In this document: piece after piece, positions 1 through 7,025 of the stretch
How the letters are laid out: the number at the start of each line of letters is the position of its first letter
Numbering within the stretch: the first letter of the stretch is position 1
Translations under genes and position numbers: made by a program
From: Victivallales bacterium
GTDB taxonomy: Bacteria; Verrucomicrobiota; Lentisphaeria; Oligosphaerales; Oligosphaeraceae
Length of the DNA: 21,629 nucleotides
Direction: 5' to 3'
Assembly (NCBI GenBank): GCA_017431185.1
Contig: JAFRLP010000037.1
Location: 1 to 21,629 of the forward strand
The notes under the pieces: generated by a model
What the model was told of the DNA's origin: nothing
Database searches by the model: none
The model's input: only the letters and a program-made list of their open reading frames with translations

Positions 1-108
1 GCCATGCGAGCCATCCTCGGCCCCGTTCAGGGCGTCTTCCAATCCGACGAGCGATTCCCCGTGCGCTCTGGTCAAACCTACGTTTTCCAGGTGTTCAGGA
101 GGGATTAG
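1..108 (+). CDS. C-terminal end of an unidentified protein (partial)
   Basis: The frame starting at base 1 is open for 35 codons and stops with TAG at 106-108. The peptide ends in GQTYVFQVFRRD. The 5' part of the gene lies outside the window, so no start is visible and no domain can be named. Its codons look ordinary for this genome. Its stop overlaps the last 3 bases of the convergent minus-strand HD-domain gene, as in a tightly packed convergent pair. A chance open frame of this length is possible in GC-rich DNA, so the call is tentative. Confidence 0.4.
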   Translation, partial: AMRAILGPVQGVFQSDERFPVRSGQTYVFQVFRRD

Positions 109-1325
109 CCCTCGTTCATCCTCGGGTGGAAGGCGCGGAAGACCTTGCTGTAGTCAATGGTGGCGACGGTCTTGTCGCGATACAGGTTATACAGCCGTTC
201 CACGCCCTCGTTGAGGTGGCGCGAAGTAATGCCGTGGGTCATGGACAGGGAGGCCTCAATGAAGGCGGCCAGATGGTCGCAGCAGCGAATGACCTCGCCG
301 TCAATGGGCTGGCATTCGGGGCGGTCGTAGTCCCGCCCCAGTTCCTCGAAGGTCAGTCCCGAAACAATTTTGCCTTCGACCAAGGCGCGGTTGGAGAACT
401 CGTCATCGGTGTAGTACTGGATTTGCGCGTACCAGCCAGGCGGAAGCAGGGGCTGCACCCGGTCTTCCATCTGCTTCTGCTCGTACTCCTTGATGATTTT
501 GTCCAGCCCCTCGACGGCCACCTTCACAGGCGAGGTGATGTCCCTCGTCAGCACCTCAGGCAAGTCGTGGAAGAGCGCGCCAAGAAAACTGTTGACCAGC
601 CTCGGCTCCCCCACCCTTGCCTCGCACAGCGACAGATAGGTGAGCAACGCCACTATCAGCATGTGCCCCAGCACGGAGGTGGCGGGGATGCGGGGCGACT
701 GGCTCCAGCGCTTCTGGAAGCGCAACTGTCCGCAAAGGTCAACGAAGGCGGCGGTTTTGCGTCCCAACGCCAGTTTCTGCACACCGAGCAGGTCATAGTG
801 GTCTTCGATCTGGTCTTGGATTTCCTGGCGGATGCGCTCGATTCCGTTGATGAACGGACAGAGTTTGTAGAGGATATTGAACTCCCATTGGGTGGCCAGA
901 AAATGCGCCGCCTTCAGGACACGCTTCTCATGCGCCGCATAGCCGGGCTCCAGCAAATGCCGACGCATCCGCTCCGCGACATTCCCCGAAATGGTGGCGG
1001 CCAATGGCTCCAGATGCCGGAGCACCCATTCATTCAGTTCCCTCCCCTTCTCGGCCATCATGCGATGGAAGACAGGCGGCTTGATGTCGGTCAGCACAAT
1101 TCGGTGAAGCATCTCAAAGAATCCGCCCTCGATGAGTTTGAGCCAGTCAATGCCGCCAGGGCAGATCTCATCCTCCGTCTTGGCCAGGACGTATGCGATC
1201 ATCATCTTGTGCGCCTGCTTGTCCAGTTCCGTGAAATCCATCGGATTGATCTGGTCATTCCACCGCCGGATGCTGGCGGCGTCGTAAATCATCAGCAGCA
1301 GTTCACGATTCAAGGGGTCAGACAT
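105..1325 (-). CDS. HD-domain metal-dependent phosphohydrolase (YfbR-like)
   Basis: This 406-aa protein has an HD-type phosphohydrolase fold. Likely metal ligands are H221 (in VLGHM), the H253-D254 pair (in FHDLPE) and D350 (in CCDHLAA), in the order expected for the HD_3/YfbR-like group of nucleotidases and related enzymes. The N-terminal 180 residues contain a further helical segment (DKQAHKMMIAYVLA near residue 40) outside the recognised core, so the protein is about twice the length of E. coli YfbR (roughly 200 aa). No signal peptide or membrane segment is seen, so it should be cytoplasmic. GGAG lies 8 nt before the ATG. It is the second gene after the metallophosphoesterase, with a gap of 24 nt, so the two are probably co-transcribed. 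The family assignment is solid; the substrate (deoxynucleotide or another phosphoester) cannot be read from the sequence. Confidence 0.85.
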   Translation of the reverse strand: MSDPLNRELLLMIYDAASIRRWNDQINPMDFTELDKQAHKMMIAYVLAKTEDEICPGGIDWLKLIEGGFFEMLHRIVLTDIKPPVFHRMMAEKGRELNEWVLRHLEPLAATISGNVAERMRRHLLEPGYAAHEKRVLKAAHFLATQWEFNILYKLCPFINGIERIRQEIQDQIEDHYDLLGVQKLALGRKTAAFVDLCGQLRFQKRWSQSPRIPATSVLGHMLIVALLTYLSLCEARVGEPRLVNSFLGALFHDLPEVLTRDITSPVKVAVEGLDKIIKEYEQKQMEDRVQPLLPPGWYAQIQYYTDDEFSNRALVEGKIVSGLTFEELGRDYDRPECQPIDGEVIRCCDHLAAFIEASLSMTHGITSRHLNEGVERLYNLYRDKTVATIDYSKVFRAFHPRMNEG

Positions 1326-1349
1326 GGCTTGTTCTCCATTTTCAGCCGA

Positions 1350-2084
1350 CTATTGCCCATTGGACAGTCGTTCAGCAAGGAAGTCAGGCAGACCCGCATC
1401 GCGGATACGCCTTTGGGCGGTGGCAACGTCATAATGCACCCGCAGAAGGGTGACCTTGCGGGTATTCGTGTCATAAAGCACCGCGCAGGACCGCCAGTCG
1501 CCATCACGGGGCTGACCGACCGCGCCGACCCCCACCATCACCATGCCCTGCCTGGGCAGTTCCGTATCACGCAGGAAATCAATCACAGGCATCCTGCCGG
1601 GGCGATGATGCACGAGGATCGGCACATGGCTATGCCCGTTGAAGCAGAGTTGCTGCGGCTGGAACAGGACCTGCATGGCCGCCGTGCGCTGCCCCATGAC
1701 ATACATCCAGGGCGGATAGGGCTGACAGGAGGCGTGCGTCACCATGAAATCGCTGGTCTTGAACACCATCGGCAGAGTGCGCAGCCAATCCTTCTGGTCA
1801 TCACGCAAAACCCGCCGGGTCCATTCAATGGCCACATTCGCCTCGGGACGGATGCTCCGGGCATTGTATTTGCCAGGCTCCACCGTATAGGTGTCGTGGT
1901 TTCCCCGCGTGGTGGGAATCCGCCGTTCCCGAAGCAAATCAATGCATGTCCCCGGCGAACCGCCATAGCCGACCACATCCCCGCAACAGAAGACCTTTTT
2001 GACCGCCAGGCGGTCAAAGGCATCCAAGGTCGCCGACAGCGCATCCACGTTGCCGTGTATGTCACCCATTACTCCAACCAGCAT
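1350..2084 (-). CDS. Calcineurin-like metallophosphoesterase
   Basis: This 244-aa protein carries the full set of metallophosphoesterase motifs: GDIHGN (D8, H10), GDVVGYG (D36), GNHD (N62, H63), H117 in VTHAS, and GHSH (H151, H153). These bind a dinuclear metal centre that hydrolyses phosphoester bonds. The GDVVGYG variant is typical of the small single-domain Metallophos_2 (YfcE-related) proteins, whose physiological substrates are mostly unknown. No signal peptide is visible. The start is supported by AAAGG at 2091-2095, about 6 nt upstream. It is the first gene of a two-gene minus-strand unit with the HD hydrolase, and pairs of phosphoesterases of this sort suggest nucleotide or signalling-nucleotide turnover (inference). 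Confidence 0.88.
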   Translation of the reverse strand: MLVGVMGDIHGNVDALSATLDAFDRLAVKKVFCCGDVVGYGGSPGTCIDLLRERRIPTTRGNHDTYTVEPGKYNARSIRPEANVAIEWTRRVLRDDQKDWLRTLPMVFKTSDFMVTHASCQPYPPWMYVMGQRTAAMQVLFQPQQLCFNGHSHVPILVHHRPGRMPVIDFLRDTELPRQGMVMVGVGAVGQPRDGDWRSCAVLYDTNTRKVTLLRVHYDVATAQRRIRDAGLPDFLAERLSNGQ

Positions 2085-2200
2085 GAAATGACCTTTAATC
2101 GTTTGATAACCATCGTCAACATGGTATATTATAATCTCTTTACGATGGTACGCAAACGCGAACCCTGCAAAGAACGAAAAATCACCTTCCAGTCATACCG
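2085..2200. promoter_or_regulatory. Divergent promoter region between metallophosphoesterase and nadD
   Basis: This 116-nt gap is AT-rich at its centre, unlike the GC-rich coding DNA around it. On the plus strand, TTGATA at 2103-2108 is separated by 16 nt from an extended -10 (TGG at 2122-2124 directly before TATATT at 2125-2130). An overlapping perfect TATAAT sits at 2130-2135. The core TATATTATA reads as a -10 on both strands, so the same patch could serve the minus-strand metallophosphoesterase. The nadD transcript would have a leader of about 60 nt. Start sites are inferred from motif position only. Confidence 0.5.
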
Positions 2201-3271
2201 ATGAGCACCCAAGACGAACAGGAACAACTACCTTTCCAGGAGCGGCGGCCCGACCGCAGTCCACTGCGCCCACGCGACTTCGGCTCAAGCGAAGACAGCC
2301 TGGAGAATGGCGAGGGAACCCGTCGTCCGTTCAAATATTCCCGCCACGAGAACACCGAGGGGCGTCGGGAATACCGTCCTCGCTTCCGTTCCGAGCAGGA
2401 TGGGGAGGATGGAGTGCGCCGTCCCCGTTTCCACCGCAATCAAGATGGGGAAGGTGACGGTTTTCGCCCGCGCTTTTCCCGCGAACGCGGCGAAGACCGC
2501 GAGGAGCCAGGCCCCGTTCCCCGCCGCAGGCAGGAGGATTTACCGCAGGAGAATGAGCCTGTTCAGCCCACCACGGTCAGACTGGCCATTTTCGGGGGGG
2601 CGTTTGACCCGATTCACAATGGCCATATCCAGATAGCCAGGCAGATACTGGAGAAGGATTTGGCCACTGAGATACTGTTCGTGCCAGCCCTTGACCCACC
2701 GCACAAGCAGGAACAGACGATGGCGATGCCGGTGCACCGTCTGGAAATGGTGCGCCTGGCGTTGCAGAACCAGCCCCCCCTGCAACGCACCAAGACCGTT
2801 CTGAAGCACGTGGAAAACTCAGAGGAACCCGTCAAGGTCATTCAGCCCATTCTGCCTCAGTTTGGCTACTCGGACATTGAACTGCGCCGGATGCGCCGCT
2901 CCTACACATACGACACGATGACCACACTGAAGCAAATCTATCCCGACTACGAACTGGTCTTCATCATTGGCATGGACAGCCTGCGCACGCTCTCCACCTG
3001 GTACCGCGCAGCCGAACTGGTTCAGCACAGCCAATTCCTGGTGTATCCCAGACCTGAGGTTCCGCCACCCGCTTTCATTGACCTGGCGAAGAGCTTCGGG
3101 GCCCGCAACGCCAACCGCCTTCTGGAATCCGTCCTGGATGAGTATGACTTTCCCGTCAGCCCCATCTCCTCGACGGACATCCGTGTACGAATCGCCGCAG
3201 GTCAGCCCGTCACCGATTTGCTCCCTGAAGCAGTCTGGAACTACATTCAGGAGCATCAACTCTACCGTTAA
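2201..3271 (+). CDS. nadD: Nicotinate-nucleotide adenylyltransferase with N-terminal extension
   Basis: The 356-aa product should convert nicotinate mononucleotide and ATP to deamido-NAD, a core step of NAD biosynthesis in the cytoplasm. The catalytic domain starts near residue 126. It contains GGAFDPIHNGH (132-142, nucleotidyltransferase signature), DIELRR (225-230), YTYDTM, FIIGMDS (254-260) and ISSTDIR (322-328, ATP-binding). Bacterial NadD is normally about 190-215 aa. Here about 125 residues of Arg/Glu/Asp/Gly-rich sequence precede the domain, with RPRF units spaced 15 residues apart at 59, 74 and 89 and a related RPFK at 42. About 25 extra residues (roughly 195-220) also interrupt the domain between the HRLEM helix and DIELRR. 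The ATG at 2201 lacks a clear Shine-Dalgarno, and no better start lies nearer the domain. It is followed 26 nt later by rsfS, the usual nadD-rsfS order. Confidence 0.92.
   Translation: MSTQDEQEQLPFQERRPDRSPLRPRDFGSSEDSLENGEGTRRPFKYSRHENTEGRREYRPRFRSEQDGEDGVRRPRFHRNQDGEGDGFRPRFSRERGEDREEPGPVPRRRQEDLPQENEPVQPTTVRLAIFGGAFDPIHNGHIQIARQILEKDLATEILFVPALDPPHKQEQTMAMPVHRLEMVRLALQNQPPLQRTKTVLKHVENSEEPVKVIQPILPQFGYSDIELRRMRRSYTYDTMTTLKQIYPDYELVFIIGMDSLRTLSTWYRAAELVQHSQFLVYPRPEVPPPAFIDLAKSFGARNANRLLESVLDEYDFPVSPISSTDIRVRIAAGQPVTDLLPEAVWNYIQEHQLYR
2327..2503 (+). repeat. In-gene repeat encoding RPRF units in the NadD extension
   Basis: Three 45-nt units starting at 2375, 2420 and 2465 encode about 15-residue repeats. 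Each begins with RPRF and runs into an acidic, Gly-containing stretch (SEQDGEDG, RNQDGEGDG, RERGEDRE). A less similar unit begins with RPFK near 2324. The repeats are imperfect at DNA level, so they are not a recent slippage product. The segment is predicted to be disordered and of mixed charge. Confidence 0.7.
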
Positions 3272-3297
3272 CCCATACCCAATAAGGAGGAAACCCC

Positions 3298-4080
3298 ATG
3301 GACGACAGACAAGACAATATGGCCAATATCCAGCTCAGCGAGATTGCACGCGAATGCATCCGGGTCTGCGAGGAAAAAAAGGCCGCCAACATCACCCTGT
3401 TCAATGTCCAGGACAACAACATCCTGACGGACTACTATCTGGTGTGCTGCGGTCTCTCCCAGCCCCACATCCGCGCCCTTGGCTCGGCTCTGCGTCGAGA
3501 AATGCTGGACATCGGAATCAAACTGCGGGGCGTGGACGGCGCGTCCGCCACCAGCCAATGGCTGGTTCTGGACTTCGGCACCGTAATCGTTCACATCATG
3601 ACCCCGGAAATGCGCCAGCGCTATATGCTGGAGAACCTCTGGGACAAGCGACTCATCGTCTTCCAGGGCGGAGAGCCCATGCCCGCCATACGCCCCGACT
3701 CCACGCCGGAAAGCAATGAGTTCCCGCAGGAAGATGACGATGACGCCAATGTCCAGGTCTGGACGGATGACGCATTCGATGACTTCGACGACGAGGATGA
3801 CGAAGAAGAAGATTACGAGGAAGACGAGGAAGACGAGGAAGACGAAAACGACGAGGAGGACTTCGATGATTTCCTCTCTGACGACGAGTTCGACGACGAG
3901 GACGACGAGGAGGAGTTGGATTTCCTTGATTACGATGAGAATGAAGACGCGGATAAGCAGGACGAGAAGCCTCGCGACACCAGCGTGACTTTCGACACTT
4001 TATTCGGTGAGGAGAATGATAAACAGAAGCAATCCCCTCCCCAGAAGCACTCGAATCTGGACGACCTGTTCAAAAAATAG
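3298..4080 (+). CDS. rsfS: Ribosomal silencing factor RsfS (Iojap family) with acidic C-terminal tail
   Basis: This 260-aa protein has an Iojap/RsfS domain at about residues 12-122, with ILTDYYLVC, VDGASATSQWLVLDFG and VIVHIMTPEMRQRYMLENLW. In known homologues this domain binds ribosomal protein uL14 and blocks subunit joining when nutrients are scarce. Family members are usually 105-130 aa. Here a further 130 or so residues follow: residues 145-223 are overwhelmingly Asp and Glu with scattered Phe/Tyr/Leu, and the last 37 residues carry two similar short motifs, DTLF (233-236) and DDLF (255-258). Translation is strongly supported by AAGGAGG at 3284-3290, 7 nt before the ATG. Its position directly after nadD matches the conserved nadD-rsfS pair of many bacteria. 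The core function is secure; the role of the tail is unknown. Confidence 0.93.
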   Translation: MDDRQDNMANIQLSEIARECIRVCEEKKAANITLFNVQDNNILTDYYLVCCGLSQPHIRALGSALRREMLDIGIKLRGVDGASATSQWLVLDFGTVIVHIMTPEMRQRYMLENLWDKRLIVFQGGEPMPAIRPDSTPESNEFPQEDDDDANVQVWTDDAFDDFDDEDDEEEDYEEDEEDEEDENDEEDFDDFLSDDEFDDEDDEEELDFLDYDENEDADKQDEKPRDTSVTFDTLFGEENDKQKQSPPQKHSNLDDLFKK

Positions 4081-4090
4081 CCCCAATTCA

Positions 4091-4114
4091 GCCCCCCGCC
4101 CAATCGCGGGGGGC
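4091..4114 (+). terminator. GC-rich hairpin after rsfS, possible terminator
   Basis: GCCCCCCG at 4091-4098 pairs perfectly with CGGGGGGC at 4107-4114 around an 8-nt loop, starting 10 nt after the rsfS stop. It is followed by ATAACATTT rather than a clean U-tract, so intrinsic termination would be weak or partial. The same right arm is repeated at 4143-4150, which makes an alternative fold possible. Confidence 0.45.
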
Positions 4115-4152
4115 ATAACATTTGCCCCGCTGATGACGCATACGGGGGGCAT
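4107..4152 (+). repeat. Direct repeat CGGGGGGCAT flanking a second hairpin
   Basis: CGGGGGGCAT occurs at 4107-4116 and again at 4143-4152, just ahead of the methyltransferase start at 4162. Either copy can pair with the single upstream arm GCCCCCCG (4091-4098). The second copy could also pair with GCCCC at 4124-4128. The G-run of the second copy lies 12 nt before the ATG and is the only purine-rich stretch near that start. Confidence 0.45.
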
Positions 4153-4161
4153 TCTCCTGAC

Positions 4162-4782
4162 ATGCCACACCTTCAGACAGTCATTGCGCACTATACTCCC
4201 CTGGTGACACAGGATGCTCCAGGATACCAGGTGCTGGACTGGAGCAGCCGCGAATCGCAGTTCCTGCGCTTTGAGATACTGGCGCAGGAGATACGCCAAT
4301 GCCTGGGAACGGCGTCGTTCCGTCTGCTGGATGTCGGCTGCGGACTGGCGGAGTTGCATGGATACCTGCAAGGGCGGGGGCTTCCCGTCGAATACACTGG
4401 GGTTGACCTTACGCCCGCCATTCTGAACGAGGCTCGCCGCCGCCATCCCGACCTGGATTTGCGCGAAGTGGATGTCTTTGCCACGCCACAGCCGTTCCCA
4501 GACCACTCCTTTGACGTGGTGTTCTGCTCAGGCGTGTTCAATCTTCGCCAGGACAACAGCCTGCTGTTCGCCCAGCATGGCCTGGCGCGGCTCACCGCCC
4601 TCGCCTCCCGCCTGGCCGCCGTGAATTTCCTGCATACACGCACCATTGAGCAATACCCCGAATGCTGCTATTTCGCCCCAGAGGAACTGCTGGACTGCGC
4701 CAAACGCCCTGACACCACCGTCACCGTGCGCGACGACTACCTTGACAAGGACTTCACCATCTTCGCCCGCTACTCCCATTGA
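4162..4782 (+). CDS. Class I SAM-dependent methyltransferase
   Basis: This 206-aa protein shows a Rossmann-type methyltransferase fold. Motif I is LLDVGCGLAEL (residues 55-65, SAM-binding), the acidic residue after strand 2 is in GVDLT (80-84), an acidic REVDVF follows at 101-106, and motif IV is FDVVFCSGVFNL (117-128). It is compact, without membrane segments or a signal peptide. The substrate cannot be told from sequence. The ATG at 4162 has no standard Shine-Dalgarno, with only a G-run 12 nt upstream. It lies 81 nt after rsfS on the same strand beyond the hairpins, so it may be read through from nadD-rsfS or transcribed separately. It converges with the pyruvyl transferase gene. Confidence 0.85.
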   Translation: MPHLQTVIAHYTPLVTQDAPGYQVLDWSSRESQFLRFEILAQEIRQCLGTASFRLLDVGCGLAELHGYLQGRGLPVEYTGVDLTPAILNEARRRHPDLDLREVDVFATPQPFPDHSFDVVFCSGVFNLRQDNSLLFAQHGLARLTALASRLAAVNFLHTRTIEQYPECCYFAPEELLDCAKRPDTTVTVRDDYLDKDFTIFARYSH

Positions 4783-4817
4783 TTTCGTTCCCAGGCGCAA
4801 TTTTCCAAAGGTCTGCA

Positions 4818-4837
4818 TCGTCACACAGGCGTGACGA
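4818..4837. terminator. Hairpin between convergent genes, possible bidirectional terminator
   Basis: TCGTCAC at 4818-4824 and GTGACGA at 4831-4837 form a perfect 7-bp stem with a 6-nt loop (ACAGGC). It sits in the 60-nt gap between the convergent methyltransferase and pyruvyl transferase genes. There is no U-tract on either strand, so the terminator call rests on position and symmetry only. Confidence 0.4.
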
Positions 4838-4842
4838 GGAAA

Positions 4843-6045
4843 TCAGGCATGCGCCGCCCCCACACGGACAAGCCTCTCGATGAACTCCGACCTGGCCTTG
4901 TTGAAACGGGCGAGCAGTTTTTCGTATGCGGACTTGCGCACATCGTCCCAATCCCCCCGATTGGCGAGTTGTTCCAGCACATGCCTGGTCACAGTCTTCC
5001 AGTCGCAGTCATATACACTGCCTTCCACAGTCCTGCCGAAATTGGCCAGCCAGTTCTGCAGCTTCGAGCCACGGGCAATGCCAAGAATTGGGGTGCCTGC
5101 GTTGGCGGCCAGAATCAGCAGATGCAGCCGGCTCGACAGCACGGCGTCACATTCCGAGGCCGCGTCAATGACGGCGGCGGGCGTAGTCCCCGCAATGCAC
5201 TCCACCCCAAGCCCTTCCAGCAAGGCACGGTCCGTTTTGGGATTCATGGGTATGCCCACCACCTGCGCCCCGCTTCCGCGCACCTCCTCAAGCATTCCCT
5301 TCACGCCCTCCAAATCCGAGACCTGGCGTTGAGTGGAGATGCAGAGGCCCAGCCTTCCGGTCGCTTTGCCAACTGCCCTCTTTGCCGTCGGCTCAAGCAA
5401 GATTGCGGTATCCGCCGCAACGTCAGCAGAGGGAAATCCCATGGAGGCGAGCATCGCCGCGCTTTGAGGGTCCCTGGCCCACACCCCACGGCATTTGGGC
5501 AGTACGCCTGCTATTCTTTTCCTCAGGCGATTCCTCAGGTGACGCTCATACCAGCCAGTCAGTCCCAGGCAGTTCAGCACCATGCGCTTTTTGCCGTGGG
5601 CCTTGAAAAAAACGGGGTTGAGTTCGTCGTCCATGCCGACACCCCATACGAATGTGGGCACGCCTGATTCCTGCGCCGTTTCCAGCAAATCCAGCGCGAC
5701 ATCCGGATAGTCGGAAAGCCCCGTCGCCCCGCACCACACGTATGCGTCCTGCCCTTGCACCAGCTGCGAGAACTCAACGAGATTACTCCGTGCGGTGAAA
5801 GGCCTGTCCGCAAAGCCATAGGGAGGAACCGTGTCAACGCCAAGCAAGTCCGCCGTACCCGCGTCCGCCGTCGCCACGGTAATCCGCGCATCGGGAATGG
5901 ACTCCCTGATCATTCTGACGACACAGGCCAGAATCGCCTCGTCACCGATATTGTCGAGTCCAAGCGGTATTCCGCCCAAAAGAATCCTCATCTTTTTCAA
6001 TCCCGTCTTAGGAATCTCCGCGCTGGATGTGCTCACGCATGCCAT
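4843..6045 (-). CDS. Polysaccharide pyruvyl transferase family protein (CsaB-like)
   Basis: This 400-aa protein belongs to the PF04230 family, which transfers pyruvate from phosphoenolpyruvate to sugars to form ketals on exopolysaccharide or cell-wall polymers. Visible marks are the N-terminal strand MRILLGG followed by NIGDEAIL (32-39), WGVGMDD (134-140), the mid-protein WARD (189-192) and the C-terminal SSRLHLLILAANAGTPILGI (304-323), the family's Arg-His motif. No membrane segment is seen. The start at 6045 has a strong Shine-Dalgarno (AGAGGTGA, 6050-6057) inside the end of the upstream nitroreductase gene, and the two genes overlap by 13 bases. An internal ATG at 5991 would begin exactly at the conserved MRILLGG but has no good ribosome site. 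It is the last gene of the minus-strand unit. The acceptor glycan is unknown. Confidence 0.87.
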   Translation of the reverse strand: MACVSTSSAEIPKTGLKKMRILLGGIPLGLDNIGDEAILACVVRMIRESIPDARITVATADAGTADLLGVDTVPPYGFADRPFTARSNLVEFSQLVQGQDAYVWCGATGLSDYPDVALDLLETAQESGVPTFVWGVGMDDELNPVFFKAHGKKRMVLNCLGLTGWYERHLRNRLRKRIAGVLPKCRGVWARDPQSAAMLASMGFPSADVAADTAILLEPTAKRAVGKATGRLGLCISTQRQVSDLEGVKGMLEEVRGSGAQVVGIPMNPKTDRALLEGLGVECIAGTTPAAVIDAASECDAVLSSRLHLLILAANAGTPILGIARGSKLQNWLANFGRTVEGSVYDCDWKTVTRHVLEQLANRGDWDDVRKSAYEKLLARFNKARSEFIERLVRVGAAHA

Positions 6046-7025
6046 TTCATCACCTCTGGAAGCGAGCGACGCGGTGAACCCGCCACATCGAATTCCTCTG
6101 GTGGCATGCCACAGGCAAGCACCTGCACAATGGCCTCATTGGAGGGAATCTCCAGCAGTTCACGGGCGGCAATGTCCGCCTCCGGCGGAACAGACCAATG
6201 CAGGATACAGTGGGCAATCCCATAATAGTGGAGCGCATAGCACAGATTCATCACGAATATCCCGCCATTGGTGTAGATGTCGTGACGTTCCCAACTCCAG
6301 CGGACGGATGACAGGTCGGCGGTAACCACGATTGCCTTGTCCGCATCCTGCCCAAACCCTCTGGTGCCACCTTGCAGAGCCAGGAGTTTTTCCATAAGTT
6401 CCTTGTTGTCAATCACATGGATTCTGGCATGCTGGCGGTTGCAGGCGCTGGGCGCGGTAAGAGCCAACGTCAGGGCGCTCTCCAGCAAATCCCTGGGGAC
6501 TGCCCCCGCAAAATGCCTCACCACATGACGCGAGGCGGCGAAGACGGGAAAGGGCCTCTCCCTGGCCGAAAAGAACTCCTCCCTGGTGACGTGCGGCTCT
6601 GAAACCGCCTGAATCTGCGGATGTTCCGCCAGAAAGTCATCCAGCCGGGGCATTGGCTCAGGCCACTCCCGATGCAACTCGCGGTAAGCCCGCAGCACCC
6701 CGACTGCATAGACGACCTGCGGGTCGCCCTGACCAAAACGCCTCTCGTATTGCCTGACCAGCCCGATGAGATGCAGAATCGCGCCTTTGCCGAATCCCAG
6801 CCTGCGCCTCGGCATGGTCAGTCCCTTCTCCAGCACATGGTACCCCATGACGATTTCCGCGACAGCGGCCTCCCGTCGGTCCAGATGCAATGCTCCCGCA
6901 TTTTCCAGGAACTGCCTCTGGTCGTATCGGAACGCCCGCCTCGCCTCACGCCGGACTCTGGCGTTGAGAAGCCACGCGGTCAGCGCCCTTTTGACTTTCC
7001 TCAAGATTTCCGTTACTCTGTCCAT
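6033..7025 (-). CDS. Nitroreductase family protein with N-terminal EKGL-type domain
   Basis: The 330-aa product has a nitroreductase-like FMN domain at about residues 165-320, with SRHVVRHF (165-172), APSACNRQ (191-198), GTRGFGQDADKAIVV and GGIFVMNLCYALHYYGIAH. The N-terminal half contains YHVLEKGLTMP (62-72) followed by FGKGAILHLI. I recognise this arrangement from nitroreductases encoded beside polysaccharide pyruvyl transferases in exopolysaccharide clusters. The frame is open much further upstream (to 7640), but that part is antiphase to the GH9 gene. I chose the ATG at 7023-7025 because its A is shared with the GH9 stop codon (TAATG), the classical translational-coupling arrangement. It in turn overlaps the pyruvyl transferase. 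A redox or flavin-dependent role in glycan modification is inferred from context only. Confidence 0.83.
   Translation of the reverse strand: MDRVTEILRKVKRALTAWLLNARVRREARRAFRYDQRQFLENAGALHLDRREAAVAEIVMGYHVLEKGLTMPRRRLGFGKGAILHLIGLVRQYERRFGQGDPQVVYAVGVLRAYRELHREWPEPMPRLDDFLAEHPQIQAVSEPHVTREEFFSARERPFPVFAASRHVVRHFAGAVPRDLLESALTLALTAPSACNRQHARIHVIDNKELMEKLLALQGGTRGFGQDADKAIVVTADLSSVRWSWERHDIYTNGGIFVMNLCYALHYYGIAHCILHWSVPPEADIAARELLEIPSNEAIVQVLACGMPPEEFDVAGSPRRSLPEVMKWHA

Noticed and set aside
126..2204. A 692-codon plus-strand frame ending at the nadD start
   Set aside because: It is antisense to both the HD hydrolase and the metallophosphoesterase and runs through their promoter region. No motif is visible.
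3716..3988. A 90-codon Ser/Thr/Arg/Met-rich plus-strand frame
   Set aside because: It is the +1 frame of the repetitive GAC/GAA codons of the RsfS acidic tail.
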